NCBI GenBank assembly: GCA_902826455.1
Contig: CADEEV010000037.1
Location: forward strand, 1 to 44,073
DNA length: 44,073 bases
Reading direction: 5' to 3'
Source: an uncultured Acidobacteriota bacterium
GTDB taxonomy: Bacteria > Acidobacteriota > Vicinamibacteria > Fen-336
Shown: in pieces, positions 27,428 through 37,334 of the stretch
Layout: each line of letters begins with the position of its first letter
Position numbering within the stretch: the stretch's first letter is position 1
Made by a program: the position numbers and the translations under genes
The notes under the pieces: generated by a model
Told to the model about the DNA's origin: nothing
Database searches by the model: none
Seen by the model: the letters and a program-made list of their open reading frames with translations, nothing else

Positions 27428-28384
27428 CTAGCGTGGACGGGGCCACCTGAAGTTACGCCTGCGACGATGGCTCCAGTAGTCCATCACGCAAGCAAGACGT
27501 TGAGACGGGCGCTCCCAGCTTGGAGGGGCTGCGCGAATACGCGGCTTGCCCTCACCAGGAAACCGGTCACGCCATTCGCTATAGAACGTCAGGTGACCGG
27601 GTAGGGGCAGGACTGCGCCAAAGTGCCCAAAGCGCACGTAGATTCCCGGAAGGTCTCTCGGCTCGGTAATGAACCAAAGGCCCTCCTCAGCGATGGGCCC
27701 CGTAGCATTGAGCGGGCCACCGTTGCCGAACATGCCGATCAAGGGTTCCTCAGGGTGCGCAATCTGCCTTCGGACGATGTCGAAGGCGCGGTCAAGAACG
27801 TAGCTGTAACCGAGTTCCGAGAAGGCAATCAGGTAGGCCGTCTTAAGAATGGCGGAGCGCTCCAGATCGCGCGGAATCTCTGGAGTCTTGAGGTCGATTG
27901 TGGCCTGCACATTCTGGTCGATGACGTTGCCGCCCCCGGCGAGCGCAAGCAGCTGATCCTTGAACGCCTCATGGACGTCGGGGCGATTCATCTCATACGG
28001 GATGATGAAGGTGCTCTGTTCTTTGTCCGCGATCATGCGCACGTTGATCAGGCACCCCGCGAGCCGCAGCCGCGTAGTGCCTCGGACGTGGTACGGCGCC
28101 AGCCCCTTGTCGGAGTCGTACTGCCGTTGCGCCTCGGCCAGGGCTGGCTCAAGCTTGCGGCCGCCGAATCTATTGCAGGGACCGCAAGTCAGACAGCGCT
28201 CCCGCCCTCCGAGGGACTCAGGTGGAGCGTGCTCCAGGGTCAACGCCTCGGGGGTGGGGAAGTCCACGAGGCAAAGGGGACAGCGATAGCCGGCGGCGGC
28301 TCCGGGGCGGGCAGCCGCGAGCGCCGCGCGACCCTGCTTGAACAAAGACTGTTTGAGTTTTTGGCGCGTCGACACCGACCTCAT
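27428..28384 (-). CDS. HNH endonuclease-like protein
   Basis: The protein has 318 residues from ATG 28384 (GTG 28405 in frame is an alternative; neither has a strong ribosome site). Residues 33-71 form a zinc-binding HNH-type core: C35xxC38, the catalytic-like E51-H52 in LEHAPPESLGG, and C67xxC70-N71. The remaining 240 residues show no family I recognise but are well structured, with two hydrophobic segments around ILKTAYLIAFSELGYSYVL. A DNA-cleaving role is inferred from the HNH core only. It follows the repeat-domain gene at 28421 in the same reading frame with only a TAG and 36 bases between them. Codon use is less GC-biased than in the nuo array. Confidence 0.75.
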   Translation of the reverse strand: MRSVSTRQKLKQSLFKQGRAALAAARPGAAAGYRCPLCLVDFPTPEALTLEHAPPESLGGRERCLTCGPCNRFGGRKLEPALAEAQRQYDSDKGLAPYHVRGTTRLRLAGCLINVRMIADKEQSTFIIPYEMNRPDVHEAFKDQLLALAGGGNVIDQNVQATIDLKTPEIPRDLERSAILKTAYLIAFSELGYSYVLDRAFDIVRRQIAHPEEPLIGMFGNGGPLNATGPIAEEGLWFITEPRDLPGIYVRFGHFGAVLPLPGHLTFYSEWRDRFPGEGKPRIRAAPPSWERPSQRLACVMDYWSHRRRRNFRWPRPR

Positions 28385-28420
28385 GGTTGCATCGCCATGG
28401 GGCACCGGAGGTCCGTCGTC

Positions 28421-28849
28421 CTAGGGCCGATCCCTGCGCTTCAATGCCGCTCCGTACGCCGCGGCGAGCGACCCCCACCGGCGCTGATAGACGCTCGGAT
28501 TGTATTTGCCCCTAGCAGCCACTTGGTTACCTGACGGGCGACGGCCCAGCTCGGCTGCAAGGCGTACTAGGTCGTCCAGGAGCGCATCATCTGGAATGCG
28601 ACCCGCCTGGCCCTCTGTGGGTGGAGTCGCGATGCGTTCGGCACGGACGCCCTCGTCCCTCGGCGTCCCGCCCTGCGGCCACGGCTTGAGCCCGGCGGCG
28701 ACGATCGCCTCGTTCCAAGAGCCAAACGCCTGCTCGACCGCCGCGCTGCTGATCCTGCCCCTTTGGGTGAACTGGCTCCGGCTCACACGGTCAGCATTCA
28801 TCTCCGTCGCGACCCGGCGCAGCTCCTCGATGACGATGGTCTGGTCCAT
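28421..28849 (-). CDS. Homing-endonuclease-associated repeat protein
   Basis: The protein has 142 residues from ATG 28849 (a GTG at 28891 would add 14). It contains two copies of the HNH-associated repeat (HNH_repeat type, a helix-turn-helix-like DNA-binding unit). The first ends AFGSWNEAIVAAGLKP, and the second is ELGRRPSGNQVAARGKYNP followed by RWGSLAAAYGAAL. In known proteins these repeats are usually joined to an HNH nuclease. Here the nuclease-like gene follows after an in-frame TAG (28421-28423). DNA recognition for the nuclease is the likely role, by inference. Confidence 0.72.
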   Translation of the reverse strand: MDQTIVIEELRRVATEMNADRVSRSQFTQRGRISSAAVEQAFGSWNEAIVAAGLKPWPQGGTPRDEGVRAERIATPPTEGQAGRIPDDALLDDLVRLAAELGRRPSGNQVAARGKYNPSVYQRRWGSLAAAYGAALKRRDRP

Positions 28850-28895
28850 GGTCGTGGTGAGGATAGCATCGAGGACATCACCGGAGCGCACTGCG

Positions 28896-29027
28896 CTAGG
28901 CGGCGCCGCGCCCCTTCAAGATCATCGCGACGAGCGCCAGAAGACGGTGGAACAGATAGTCCGAATGCTCGCTTTTCTCGATCTCCACCTTGCCCCCGTT
29001 CGTGATGGCGAATCCGAAACTCGTTGC
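28896..29027 (-). pseudogene. Possible short gene remnant
   Basis: The minus strand is open for 43 codons, ending at TAG 28896-28898. Its C-terminal part (EIEKSEHSDYLFHRLLALVA) looks protein-like. A GTG at 28988 with GGGGG upstream could start a 30-residue peptide. Upstream the frame is closed by a TAG at 29028-29030. It may be the tail of a gene destroyed in this stretch, or chance. Confidence 0.25.
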
Positions 29028-29215
29028 CTATGTCGGTGAGCGCTCTTCCCCGATCGCCCTAGACTTTTCGTGCCGACTCTCGGATCGCATCACCACGCCG
29101 AGACCGACCGGTCCTATCCGGAGAGGACGACGCGCTGCCGCTTCGACAATGCTGCTGCCGAGTGAGATTCTCGCTGGACCTTTCGACTTCCGTAACAGGC
29201 TCCGCATGAATGATG

Positions 29216-29244
29216 TTCACCGAGAATACGGGAGCTGATATATC
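29216..29244 (+). promoter_or_regulatory. Sigma70-type promoter for the RCC1/Rhs genes
   Basis: TTCACC (29216-29221), 17-base spacer, TATATC (29239-29244). The start would be near 29251, giving a leader of about 60 bases to the TTG at 29314. This also argues against the earlier in-frame TTG at 29257. Confidence 0.5.
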
Positions 29245-29313
29245 CTCGCGCCCAATTTGCAGCACGTGCGCTCGGTCTCGAAAACGGCGTACGCCGCGTT
29301 TGGGGGGTGCCGT

Positions 29314-32300
29314 TTGGACAAGCTTCGATGGCTGGGCGTCATCCTGTGTGCGGCAAGCTTCGCGCCGCTCACCCTTGCAAACACTCTTGCAGGCGGCGCC
29401 GACCACAGTGTGATCGTCAAGAGCGACGGCACCGTGTGGACCTGGGGTGGAAATAGCCAGGGGCAGCTCGGCGACGGAACCACGAACGACAGCTTAGTAC
29501 CCGTCCAAACGTCCTCACTCACTGGAATCATCGCCGTTTCTGCCGGTGACAAGTTCAGCGTGGCGCTTGATGGAAGTGGAACCGTCTTCACGTGGGGTGA
29601 CAACGTCGCGGGTCAGTTAGCCGACGGCAGCACCACTGATCGAACGACACCCTACCAAGTTCCCGGACTCTCCGGCATTGTCGGTATCTCCGCAGGACCG
29701 GACTTCGTTCTGGCCCTTGAAAACGACGGCACCGTTTGGTCCTGGGGTCAGAACAACTGGGGCCAACTCGCAGACAACTCGAACACGATGCGAACGTCCC
29801 CGGTACAGGTCCTTGACGCGACGGGTGCCGGGCCGCTCTCCGGCGTCATTGCGATCGCGGCCGGAGGATTCCATGGCCTTGCCGTAGCCAACGACGGAAC
29901 CCTTTGGAGCTGGGGTCGAAACGGGAATGGGCAACTCGGCAACGGCACGACTTCTGGGGCCGCACAGAACTTGCCTACCCAAGACAGCGGGCTCACCGGC
30001 TTGGCCGCAGTGGCGGCAGGTACGTCGTTTAGCATCGCCCTCAAGGCCGACGGAACCGTGTGGTCGTGGGGTCTCAACGACAACGGCCAGCTCGGAAACA
30101 ACTCGACCACGCAACAAACGTCTCCAGTTCAGGTAGTCGGAACGGGCGGAACCGGAACGCTCGGCGGCGTGGTGATGATCGCCGCTGGTGGAATGCACAG
30201 CCTGGCCGCGAAGTCAGACAGCTCTGCATGGACCTGGGGGCGGAACGCCAACGGCCAGATCGGCATCAATACCACCGCGACACCTCAACTCACGCCTCAG
30301 CAGGTGAAAGACACTGCGGGCACCGGAACGCTCTCGAGCGTTGTGGCGATAGCGGCGGGCGGCGCGCATAGCCTTGCAGTGAAGAGCGCAAGCCCTGGCA
30401 CGGCGTGGGCGTGGGGACTTAACACGAGCGGCCAGCTTGGTGACAACTCTGTCGTACAGCGAAACACGCCAAAGCAGGCCAACGGTACTGGCTACACATG
30501 GATGGCTGCGGCACCGACGTTTAGTCCGGTAGCGGGCACGTACGCAGCGACTCAGAACGTGTCGATCTCGAGCAGTACCCCCTCCGCTACCATCCGCTAC
30601 ACCGAAGGGGTCGCGCCTCTGGACCCGATGTCTACGGACGCCGTGCTGGGCGGGGGAAGTACGGTCGCCGTCACGCTGCCTACAATCCTCAAGGGCCGCG
30701 CTTGGGCGTCAGGTCTAGCGCCGAGCGACACCAGTCGTGGGACCTTCGTTCTTCGCCCCGCCACACCGACATTCAGTCCTGTTGCTGGAACATTCGGCGC
30801 GCTACAGAACGTCACGATTTCGACCGCGACGTCGGGGGCAGCGATCTACTACACGACCAACGGCTCCAACCCCACGACAGCCTCCCTCTTGTATTCAGCG
30901 CCCGTGGCTGTTTCGACGGGCACCACGCTCAAGGCGATCGCAGCAAAGAGCGGATGGACCGACAGCGCGGTCGGCTCCAGCATCTACATCTTCAACTACG
31001 GCACGCTGACAGCTCCGACGCTGACGCCCGGAACAGGGACGTACGACGGCTTTGCCCTCGTGTCGATGTCATCGATCGCAGGCGCAACCATCCGCTACAC
31101 GATGGACGGCAACGACCCCACGGTAGCCTCGCCCGTCTACACCACGCCCGTGCTCGTGGACATAAGCATGACTCTTAAGGCGAAGGCGTGGCACCCGGAC
31201 TGGACGGTTAGCCCCACGCGAACCGAGACGTACACAGTGACGGTCGGCACACCAACCATGAACCCGAATGGCGGCACGTTTGCCGTCGGCCCAAGCGTGA
31301 GTGTCGTCACGACAACCGTCGGTGCTGACATCCGATACACGACCAATGGAGTCGATCCTGTCGGGACCGATACGTTGGTGACTGGTGGTGCGGTCGTCGT
31401 CGATCGGACGCTCACGCTGAAGGCCAAGGCGTTCAAAACGGGTGTGACGTCGAGCGGCGTCAGAACCGCAACCTTCACAGTCGCGCGGGGAGCCACCGCA
31501 GCAGGCTTCGGCTTCACGGTCGTCCGAAAAACCGATGGAACCGTATGGGCGTGGGGATCGGCCGGACTGGTGGGTGACGGCTCAAACACGGAGAGGACGA
31601 TTCCGACCCAGGTCGTGAATCCCAACCCTCCCGGTGGGGGCTTCCTCTCAAACATCAAGTCCGTGGCGGCAGGGAACTATCACGCGCTCGCGCTGGCCAC
31701 TGACGGGACGGTTTACGCCTGGGGTCAGAATGCCTCCGGTCAGTTGGGCGACGGAACGAGCACCGACCGCAACCGCCCCGTGGCCGTGTCGGGTCTGACC
31801 GGAGTGGTGGCGATTGCTGCTGGCCAGTACCACAGCGTCGCAGTCAAGAGCGACGGGTCGGTCTGGGCCTGGGGTGCTAATGCCAATGGCCAAATGGGAA
31901 TCGGGACAACGAGCGTCAAGGAACTGGCACCAGTCCATGTGAAGGACGCCGCAGGGACGAGTTTTCTCCAGGGCATCACGGGCGTGTCGGCTGGACCAGG
32001 CTTCTCGATCGCGGTCGATTCGGATGGTCACGGGTGGGGATGGGGACTGAACAACCTCTACCAGCTTGGCGACGGCACAACCACGCAGCGCTTGCTTCCC
32101 GTTTCCATTCAGGGACTGACGGGAGCGTTCGAAGTAGCTAGCGGAGAAGGCCACACCGTCGCGCTTCGAGGAGACGGCACCGTTGTAGCTTGGGGCCGCA
32201 ACGACTACGGACAGATCGGCGATGGCACATCGGCGATCGATCGGAGCACGCCGGTTGCAGTCGCTAACGTTTCGGGCGTGATTGCCATCGCGGCGGGCGG

Positions 32301-35300
32301 TCGTTTATCGGTAGCCACGGCTTCTGACGGAACCGTCTGGACGTGGGGCTCCAACACCAACGGTCAGCTTGGCGACGGTTCCGGTGCAACTTTCCGGGCA
32401 AGCCCCGCAGCCATCGCAGGGCCGAGCGCAGTGTTTGCTGTCGGAGCTGGGAAGGCGTTAGCGGGTCACGCGCTCGCGATCGGCAGCGACGGCTCGGTTT
32501 GGACGTGGGGCGTCAACACCACTGCGACCCTTGGCGACGGCACTCACGTACTTCGCGCTCTCCCCACCAAGGTTGCGGAGCCCGGCTTCGCCTGGAAGCC
32601 AGGCACGCCGACTTTCAGTCCGGACCCAGCGAACATCCTTTCCAACGACACTGCCGTGAGCCTGGCTACTGCCAGCGGCGGCGCCACCATCCGTTACTCC
32701 ATTGATGGCAGCGATCCCACCACGACCGGCACGGTCTATTCCTCGCCCTTCACGATACCCGGAACCAAGACCGTTAAAGCGCGAACGATTGTGGGTGCGA
32801 CTCAAAGCAACCTAGAGACATTCGTCTACACGCTACGGGCTTCTCAGCCGGGAATGACAGGCACGCCCGGCACCGGCATCACGCTCAGCAGCCTCACTTC
32901 CGGTGCCAGCATCCGCTACACCACTAACGGTAGCGAGCCTGACGGGACGTCGACGCTTTACACAACGCCTGTTGCCATTTCGACGACCACCACGCTGAAG
33001 GCTCGCGCGTTCAAGGCCGGCTATAGCGACAGTATCGTCAGCAGCAACACCTACACGCTGAACTTCGGCAACCAGGTCGCGCCAACGCTGAGCCCCGCGC
33101 CCGGGACGCACATCAGCTCGGCGAGCGTGACGATTTCTCCGGCCGCCGGTACCTTTGGGACCATCCGGTACACGCTGAATGGCGCTCCGCCAAGCGCCAC
33201 TTCGCCCATCTACACCGGACCAATCGACGTAACAGCGACGACGACGATCAAGGCTGCTGCGTTTCATCCTGACTACACAACCGTTAACCCGACCTCGATC
33301 GTAACGGGCGTGTACACGGTCAAGGTCGCCACCCCGACGTTCCAGCGTTCGGCGGGGGGCTATGCCGCCGGGACCACCAACGCCATCACGGAGGCGACGC
33401 CCGGCGCGACGCTCTACTACACGATCAACGGCGTGGCTCCTGCGACCACCGATGTGCAAATGACGAGTGGCGGATCAGTCTACGTCGGCAGCTACACGCT
33501 CAAGGCATTTGCTACTAAGACTGGCTGCACGAACAGCGACGTCGCGACCGCGGTCTACACCCTTAGCTCAGGAGCTGTCGCTGCCACTCCAACGACTGCG
33601 CCCAACGTAGCGGCGGGCGAACAGTTCTCGCTCTACGTCAAGGCCGACAACACGGTCTGGTCATGGGGCTCCAATAGCTACGGGGCCTTGGGGGACAACA
33701 CGTCTACGTCCCGCAACTCGCCCATTCAGGTCAAGGACAACGCCGGTACCGGCTTCCTGACGACCGTGCAAAACATCGCCGCCGGCCAGTACCACGCCCT
33801 AGCTGTCCTGGCCGATGGCACCGTGTGGGCCTGGGGCAACAACGGCGAAGGCAGGCTGGGAGACAACTCCACCACCGACCGCTCGACCCCAACGCAGGTC
33901 AGAGGACCCCTCAACGTTGGAACTCTTGGCGGAGTAGTGGCCATAGCCGCAGGCAAGAACCATTCGCTAGCGGTGAAGAGCGACGGCTCTGTTTGGGCGT
34001 GGGGCTCAAACAGCAATGGCCAGCTCGGCGACAACACGACTTCCCAGAGTGCTGTCCCCGTTCAGGTGAAGGGTGTGGCGGGCACGGGTACCCTCGGGGG
34101 CATTGTTGCAGTCGCAGCGGGCAGCTACTTCTCGTTGGCGCTCAAAAGCGACGGGACGGTCTACGCCTGGGGCTACAACGGAGAGGGCGAGATAGGGGAT
34201 ACAACTATCACTCAGAGGCTGACGCCCGTTCTGGTAGCTGGCCTTACTGGCGTGACGAGTGTCACCGCAAAGGGTCTTCACGCGCTTGTTCGACGCGCCG
34301 ATGGCTCGGTCTGGGCGTGGGGCCACCCAGGCTCAGGTCAGCTCGGGAACGGTGGGCTTGTCAATTCCTATCGCCCAGTGCAGTCCGGCTCATTCACGAC
34401 ATCCTCGTCGGTCGGCGCGGGTGAAGATCATTCGCTCGCGGTCCTTACTGACGGAGGCGCTTGGGCCTGGGGACTGAACAACGGCTCACAATTGGGCGAT
34501 GGGACCCTAACCACTCGCAACTCGCCAGTACAGTCAACGGGCGCGTCAGGGCTCTCTCGTACGGCAGGAGGCAAATATCACTCGCTGGCGGTAGGCACCG
34601 ACGGAAGCGTCTGGGCATGGGGCCTCAATGCCTACGGTCAGCTCGGGGACGGCACGAACGTCGACCGAGCCACTCCGGTACAGATCTCAGCCGCTGCGTT
34701 CGGAGCAAAGACGGCGACACCCACGTTCAGCCCAGTCCCAAACTCCTACAGCACTCCGCAAACCGTCACTATCGCCAGCACGACGTCAGGGGCTGCGATT
34801 CGGTACACGACTGACGGAAACGATCCCACACCTTCCTCCACTCTCTACTCCGCGCCCGTTGCCCTTCCATCGGCCACCGCCACGCTCAAGGCCATTGCCA
34901 TCGCAGCCGGAAAGGCTAACAGCAACGTAGCGAGCGGCGCGTACGTTCTCAACGTCTCAGCCCCGGGGCTAACACCATCGAGCGGCACCTACAACGATGT
35001 GAAGAACGTCGCGGTTACCTGCCCGACCGGGGGCATGACGGTGAGGTATACGACGAATGGTGTCGAGCCTACGAACAGCGACGCGACGCTGTCATGCGGG
35101 GCCAACTTCAACGTGGCGAGTACCGCGCTGCCTTTGAAGGCGAAGGGCTTTCTCGCGGGCTGGGCAGACAGCAGCACTAACACTGCAACGCTAACTCTCA
35201 AGGTGGCGACTCCCACGGTCAACGTCGCTGGCGGCACGTATGGTTCGGCGCAGTCGGTCACGATCTCTACGGCAACTCCGTCCGCGACGCTGTACTACAC

Positions 35301-37314
35301 GACCAATGGGCTGGAGCCGACAACCGGAGACTCGACAATCGCCTCCGGGGGTGCGGTCTCGGTCGCTCGATCGATGACTCTTAAGGTTCGCGGTGTCCGA
35401 TCGCAGTTTGTCGACAGCGACACGCTGACGGTGTCTTATGCGCTCGGCCTGGGTACGGTCGCCACCCCCACCTTCTCTCCTGTGGCAGGGACCTACTCGA
35501 GTCCCCAGACAGTGGTCATAAGCAGTGCCACGTCGGGTGCGCTGATCCGCTACACGTTGGACGGAGCGACGCCGACTTCCAGCTCTCCGATCTTCGTCGC
35601 TCCCATAGCAATCAATGGCGATACGCCGTTGAAGGCAATCGCATTTAAGGCTGACACGACGCCGAGTGCGGTCGCCACGGGCAACTTCACGATCGCAATC
35701 GCTGGCGCTGTCGCGATGCCAACGATCGTGCCAGGGGGTGGCACCTATGCGACGACCCAAACTGTGACGCTTGCTACGTCGACCTCTGGGGCTCAGATCA
35801 GGTACACGACGGACGGATCCCAGCCGACAGCCACGTCGTCCCTATACGCCGCGGCACTCAGTATTAGCTCGGGTCAGATCCTCAAGGCGCGGGCCTTCAA
35901 GGCCGGTCTATCGGACAGCGAGGTACGTCGCGCGGACTACTGGATCACGGGCGCTCTCGTGGCCGGAGGCAGCCACACCCTGGCCCTGAAAGTTGATGGC
36001 ACGGTGTGGAGTTGGGGAAGCAATCTCCGTGGTCAACTGGGTCGTAGCACGACGCCGACCAACACACCGGGCCAGGTAACTGGTTTGACCGGCGTCGTCG
36101 CGATCGCGGCCGGGCTCAATTCGAGCATGGCTCTAAAGGCTGATGGGACGGTTTGGTACTGGGGCGATATCGGAGGTCCGACGACTGCGACTCAGGTCGT
36201 GGGGCTGGCAGGCGTAGCGGCAGTCGACGTCGACGGCGTTAGCGGAGACAAACTAGCCCTTAAAACTGACGGCACTGTATGGGCATGGAGCGGAGCGGGG
36301 ACGCCGACTCAAATCGCGGCGCTCAGCGGAGTGCGGGCCATTTCGCAGGGCGCCACCTTCTCTACTGCGCTCAAGAGCGACGGTCTGGCGACGGGAACCG
36401 TCTGGTCGTGGGGCAACAACCAGTACGGCCAGCTAGGCGACGGCACGACAACGGCGCGAAGCAATCCCGTCGCCGGCGCGACCAACGTGAGCAACGTGAC
36501 GGCGGGCCAGTACTTCACCTTGTATGCGAAGGCCGACGGAACGACTCTGGGGGTAGGAGACGCTGTAAACGGGCAACTCGGCTTGGGGCCCACTGCGGGA
36601 GCCACCCTCACTCCAACTCTGGGCAAAGGATCAGGGGCCGTCCAGGTCGTGGCGGGAGGCTACCACAGCCTTTTCCTCAATGAGGCGGGCAAGGTACTGG
36701 CCAGCGGTCTCGGAAATGTTGGACAACTGGGGGCCGGCAATGCTTTGTCCAAATTCGAGCCCTGGCCTGTAATCACCCTCGATCAGATTGCTTCCGTCAC
36801 TGCTGGCAGTTCGCATTCGTTGGGTTTGCGGGCCGACGGGAGCGTGTGGGCTTGGGGCCTCAATGCGGACGGCCAGCTTGGGGATGGAAGTCTTACCTCG
36901 AGTCTCTCGGCAGTGCAGCTTGCCAGCTTCGCGCTCGCCTCGAATGGCTGGATGACCCAGGATTCCGATTCTGACGGGCTGGCAAACTTTCGAGAGTTCC
37001 GCCTTGGCGCCGACCCGCTCGACCCGGACACGAATGGCGATGGCGTTCTGGATGGAGCCCAAGTGGCATCTGGTCAGGATGCAACCAACCTCGACAACGA
37101 CGGTGACGGTGTGTCGAATGCGGTGGAGCGCGCCAACGGATCAGATCCGTTCCGTCAAGATACGGACGGCGACGCCGTAAACGACAACGTGGACTGCTTT
37201 CCACTGGACGAGGCCCGATCGACCTGCCTGAGCGCCAATCCGAGTGACCATACACCGCCAACGATCACGCTGACCGCTCCGAACGGCGCCACGTTGATTT
37301 CTTCCGTCCCATAA
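29314..37314 (+). CDS. Giant secreted RCC1-repeat / chitobiase-like-domain / TSP3 protein
   Basis: The protein has 2,666 residues. TTG 29314 is chosen because GGGGGG lies about seven bases upstream and a Sec signal follows (hydrophobic core to LTLANT). Four RCC1 blocks each hold seven repeats, as needed for one seven-bladed propeller: about 29386-30500, 31490-32590, 33600-34705 and 35950-36940. Between them lie 4, 4 and 5 chitobiase/beta-hexosaminidase C-terminal-like domains with the IRYTTNG and LKAKAF patterns. The C-terminus has calcium-type DSDSDG, DTNGDG, DNDGDG and DTDGD repeats (TSP3-like) and stops after TITLTAPNG. The protein is probably surface-exposed and binds other proteins or glycans. 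The Rhs gene starts 20 bases later, so the two are likely co-transcribed. Codon use is less GC-rich than in the nuo array. Confidence 0.9.
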   Translation: MDKLRWLGVILCAASFAPLTLANTLAGGADHSVIVKSDGTVWTWGGNSQGQLGDGTTNDSLVPVQTSSLTGIIAVSAGDKFSVALDGSGTVFTWGDNVAGQLADGSTTDRTTPYQVPGLSGIVGISAGPDFVLALENDGTVWSWGQNNWGQLADNSNTMRTSPVQVLDATGAGPLSGVIAIAAGGFHGLAVANDGTLWSWGRNGNGQLGNGTTSGAAQNLPTQDSGLTGLAAVAAGTSFSIALKADGTVWSWGLNDNGQLGNNSTTQQTSPVQVVGTGGTGTLGGVVMIAAGGMHSLAAKSDSSAWTWGRNANGQIGINTTATPQLTPQQVKDTAGTGTLSSVVAIAAGGAHSLAVKSASPGTAWAWGLNTSGQLGDNSVVQRNTPKQANGTGYTWMAAAPTFSPVAGTYAATQNVSISSSTPSATIRYTEGVAPLDPMSTDAVLGGGSTVAVTLPTILKGRAWASGLAPSDTSRGTFVLRPATPTFSPVAGTFGALQNVTISTATSGAAIYYTTNGSNPTTASLLYSAPVAVSTGTTLKAIAAKSGWTDSAVGSSIYIFNYGTLTAPTLTPGTGTYDGFALVSMSSIAGATIRYTMDGNDPTVASPVYTTPVLVDISMTLKAKAWHPDWTVSPTRTETYTVTVGTPTMNPNGGTFAVGPSVSVVTTTVGADIRYTTNGVDPVGTDTLVTGGAVVVDRTLTLKAKAFKTGVTSSGVRTATFTVARGATAAGFGFTVVRKTDGTVWAWGSAGLVGDGSNTERTIPTQVVNPNPPGGGFLSNIKSVAAGNYHALALATDGTVYAWGQNASGQLGDGTSTDRNRPVAVSGLTGVVAIAAGQYHSVAVKSDGSVWAWGANANGQMGIGTTSVKELAPVHVKDAAGTSFLQGITGVSAGPGFSIAVDSDGHGWGWGLNNLYQLGDGTTTQRLLPVSIQGLTGAFEVASGEGHTVALRGDGTVVAWGRNDYGQIGDGTSAIDRSTPVAVANVSGVIAIAAGGRLSVATASDGTVWTWGSNTNGQLGDGSGATFRASPAAIAGPSAVFAVGAGKALAGHALAIGSDGSVWTWGVNTTATLGDGTHVLRALPTKVAEPGFAWKPGTPTFSPDPANILSNDTAVSLATASGGATIRYSIDGSDPTTTGTVYSSPFTIPGTKTVKARTIVGATQSNLETFVYTLRASQPGMTGTPGTGITLSSLTSGASIRYTTNGSEPDGTSTLYTTPVAISTTTTLKARAFKAGYSDSIVSSNTYTLNFGNQVAPTLSPAPGTHISSASVTISPAAGTFGTIRYTLNGAPPSATSPIYTGPIDVTATTTIKAAAFHPDYTTVNPTSIVTGVYTVKVATPTFQRSAGGYAAGTTNAITEATPGATLYYTINGVAPATTDVQMTSGGSVYVGSYTLKAFATKTGCTNSDVATAVYTLSSGAVAATPTTAPNVAAGEQFSLYVKADNTVWSWGSNSYGALGDNTSTSRNSPIQVKDNAGTGFLTTVQNIAAGQYHALAVLADGTVWAWGNNGEGRLGDNSTTDRSTPTQVRGPLNVGTLGGVVAIAAGKNHSLAVKSDGSVWAWGSNSNGQLGDNTTSQSAVPVQVKGVAGTGTLGGIVAVAAGSYFSLALKSDGTVYAWGYNGEGEIGDTTITQRLTPVLVAGLTGVTSVTAKGLHALVRRADGSVWAWGHPGSGQLGNGGLVNSYRPVQSGSFTTSSSVGAGEDHSLAVLTDGGAWAWGLNNGSQLGDGTLTTRNSPVQSTGASGLSRTAGGKYHSLAVGTDGSVWAWGLNAYGQLGDGTNVDRATPVQISAAAFGAKTATPTFSPVPNSYSTPQTVTIASTTSGAAIRYTTDGNDPTPSSTLYSAPVALPSATATLKAIAIAAGKANSNVASGAYVLNVSAPGLTPSSGTYNDVKNVAVTCPTGGMTVRYTTNGVEPTNSDATLSCGANFNVASTALPLKAKGFLAGWADSSTNTATLTLKVATPTVNVAGGTYGSAQSVTISTATPSATLYYTTNGLEPTTGDSTIASGGAVSVARSMTLKVRGVRSQFVDSDTLTVSYALGLGTVATPTFSPVAGTYSSPQTVVISSATSGALIRYTLDGATPTSSSPIFVAPIAINGDTPLKAIAFKADTTPSAVATGNFTIAIAGAVAMPTIVPGGGTYATTQTVTLATSTSGAQIRYTTDGSQPTATSSLYAAALSISSGQILKARAFKAGLSDSEVRRADYWITGALVAGGSHTLALKVDGTVWSWGSNLRGQLGRSTTPTNTPGQVTGLTGVVAIAAGLNSSMALKADGTVWYWGDIGGPTTATQVVGLAGVAAVDVDGVSGDKLALKTDGTVWAWSGAGTPTQIAALSGVRAISQGATFSTALKSDGLATGTVWSWGNNQYGQLGDGTTTARSNPVAGATNVSNVTAGQYFTLYAKADGTTLGVGDAVNGQLGLGPTAGATLTPTLGKGSGAVQVVAGGYHSLFLNEAGKVLASGLGNVGQLGAGNALSKFEPWPVITLDQIASVTAGSSHSLGLRADGSVWAWGLNADGQLGDGSLTSSLSAVQLASFALASNGWMTQDSDSDGLANFREFRLGADPLDPDTNGDGVLDGAQVASGQDATNLDNDGDGVSNAVERANGSDPFRQDTDGDAVNDNVDCFPLDEARSTCLSANPSDHTPPTITLTAPNGATLISSVP
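29386..36940 (+). repeat. 28 RCC1 units in four blocks of seven, with 13 interleaved beta domains
   Basis: Each RCC1 unit follows AxAAGxxHSLAxKxDGTVWxWGxNxxGQLGDGT, about 40-60 residues. Counting by eye gives exactly seven per block; the last block is the most degenerate (units 2, 3, 5 and 6 lack parts of the WG or QLG motif). DNA identity between units is only moderate, so the repeats are old and not a recent tandem expansion. Confidence 0.8.
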
Positions 37315-37334
37315 GACGAGGTAGGAGACGAACT

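Larger units (their letters stand above)
28850..29313. other. Intergenic stretch before the RCC1 protein gene
   Basis: About 460 bases without a convincing gene. It separates the leftward HNH pair from the rightward RCC1/Rhs genes. It holds the possible remnant at 28896-29027 and a promoter at 29216-29244. No terminator, RNA gene or direct repeat was recognised. Confidence 0.6.

Noticed and set aside
7866-28423. Genome-wide reassignment of TAG suggested by two in-frame TAGs
   Set aside because: TAG is the normal stop of nuoA, nuoB, nuoC, nuoD, nuoN, rfbC and others here; reading through them would run into overlapping genes.
29386-36940. Regularly spaced similar DNA units, at first sight like a CRISPR or satellite array
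   Set aside because: The spacing follows protein repeats (RCC1 and chitobiase-like domains) in one reading frame, and units are only moderately similar at DNA level.
37200-37314. Abrupt end of the RCC1 protein after TPPTITLTAPNG, suggesting truncation and a lost fusion to the Rhs gene
   Set aside because: The Rhs gene has its own AGGAG, GTG start and signal peptide, so the two are better read as separate genes. Similar endings may be natural in this type of protein; undecided, not reported as a frameshift.
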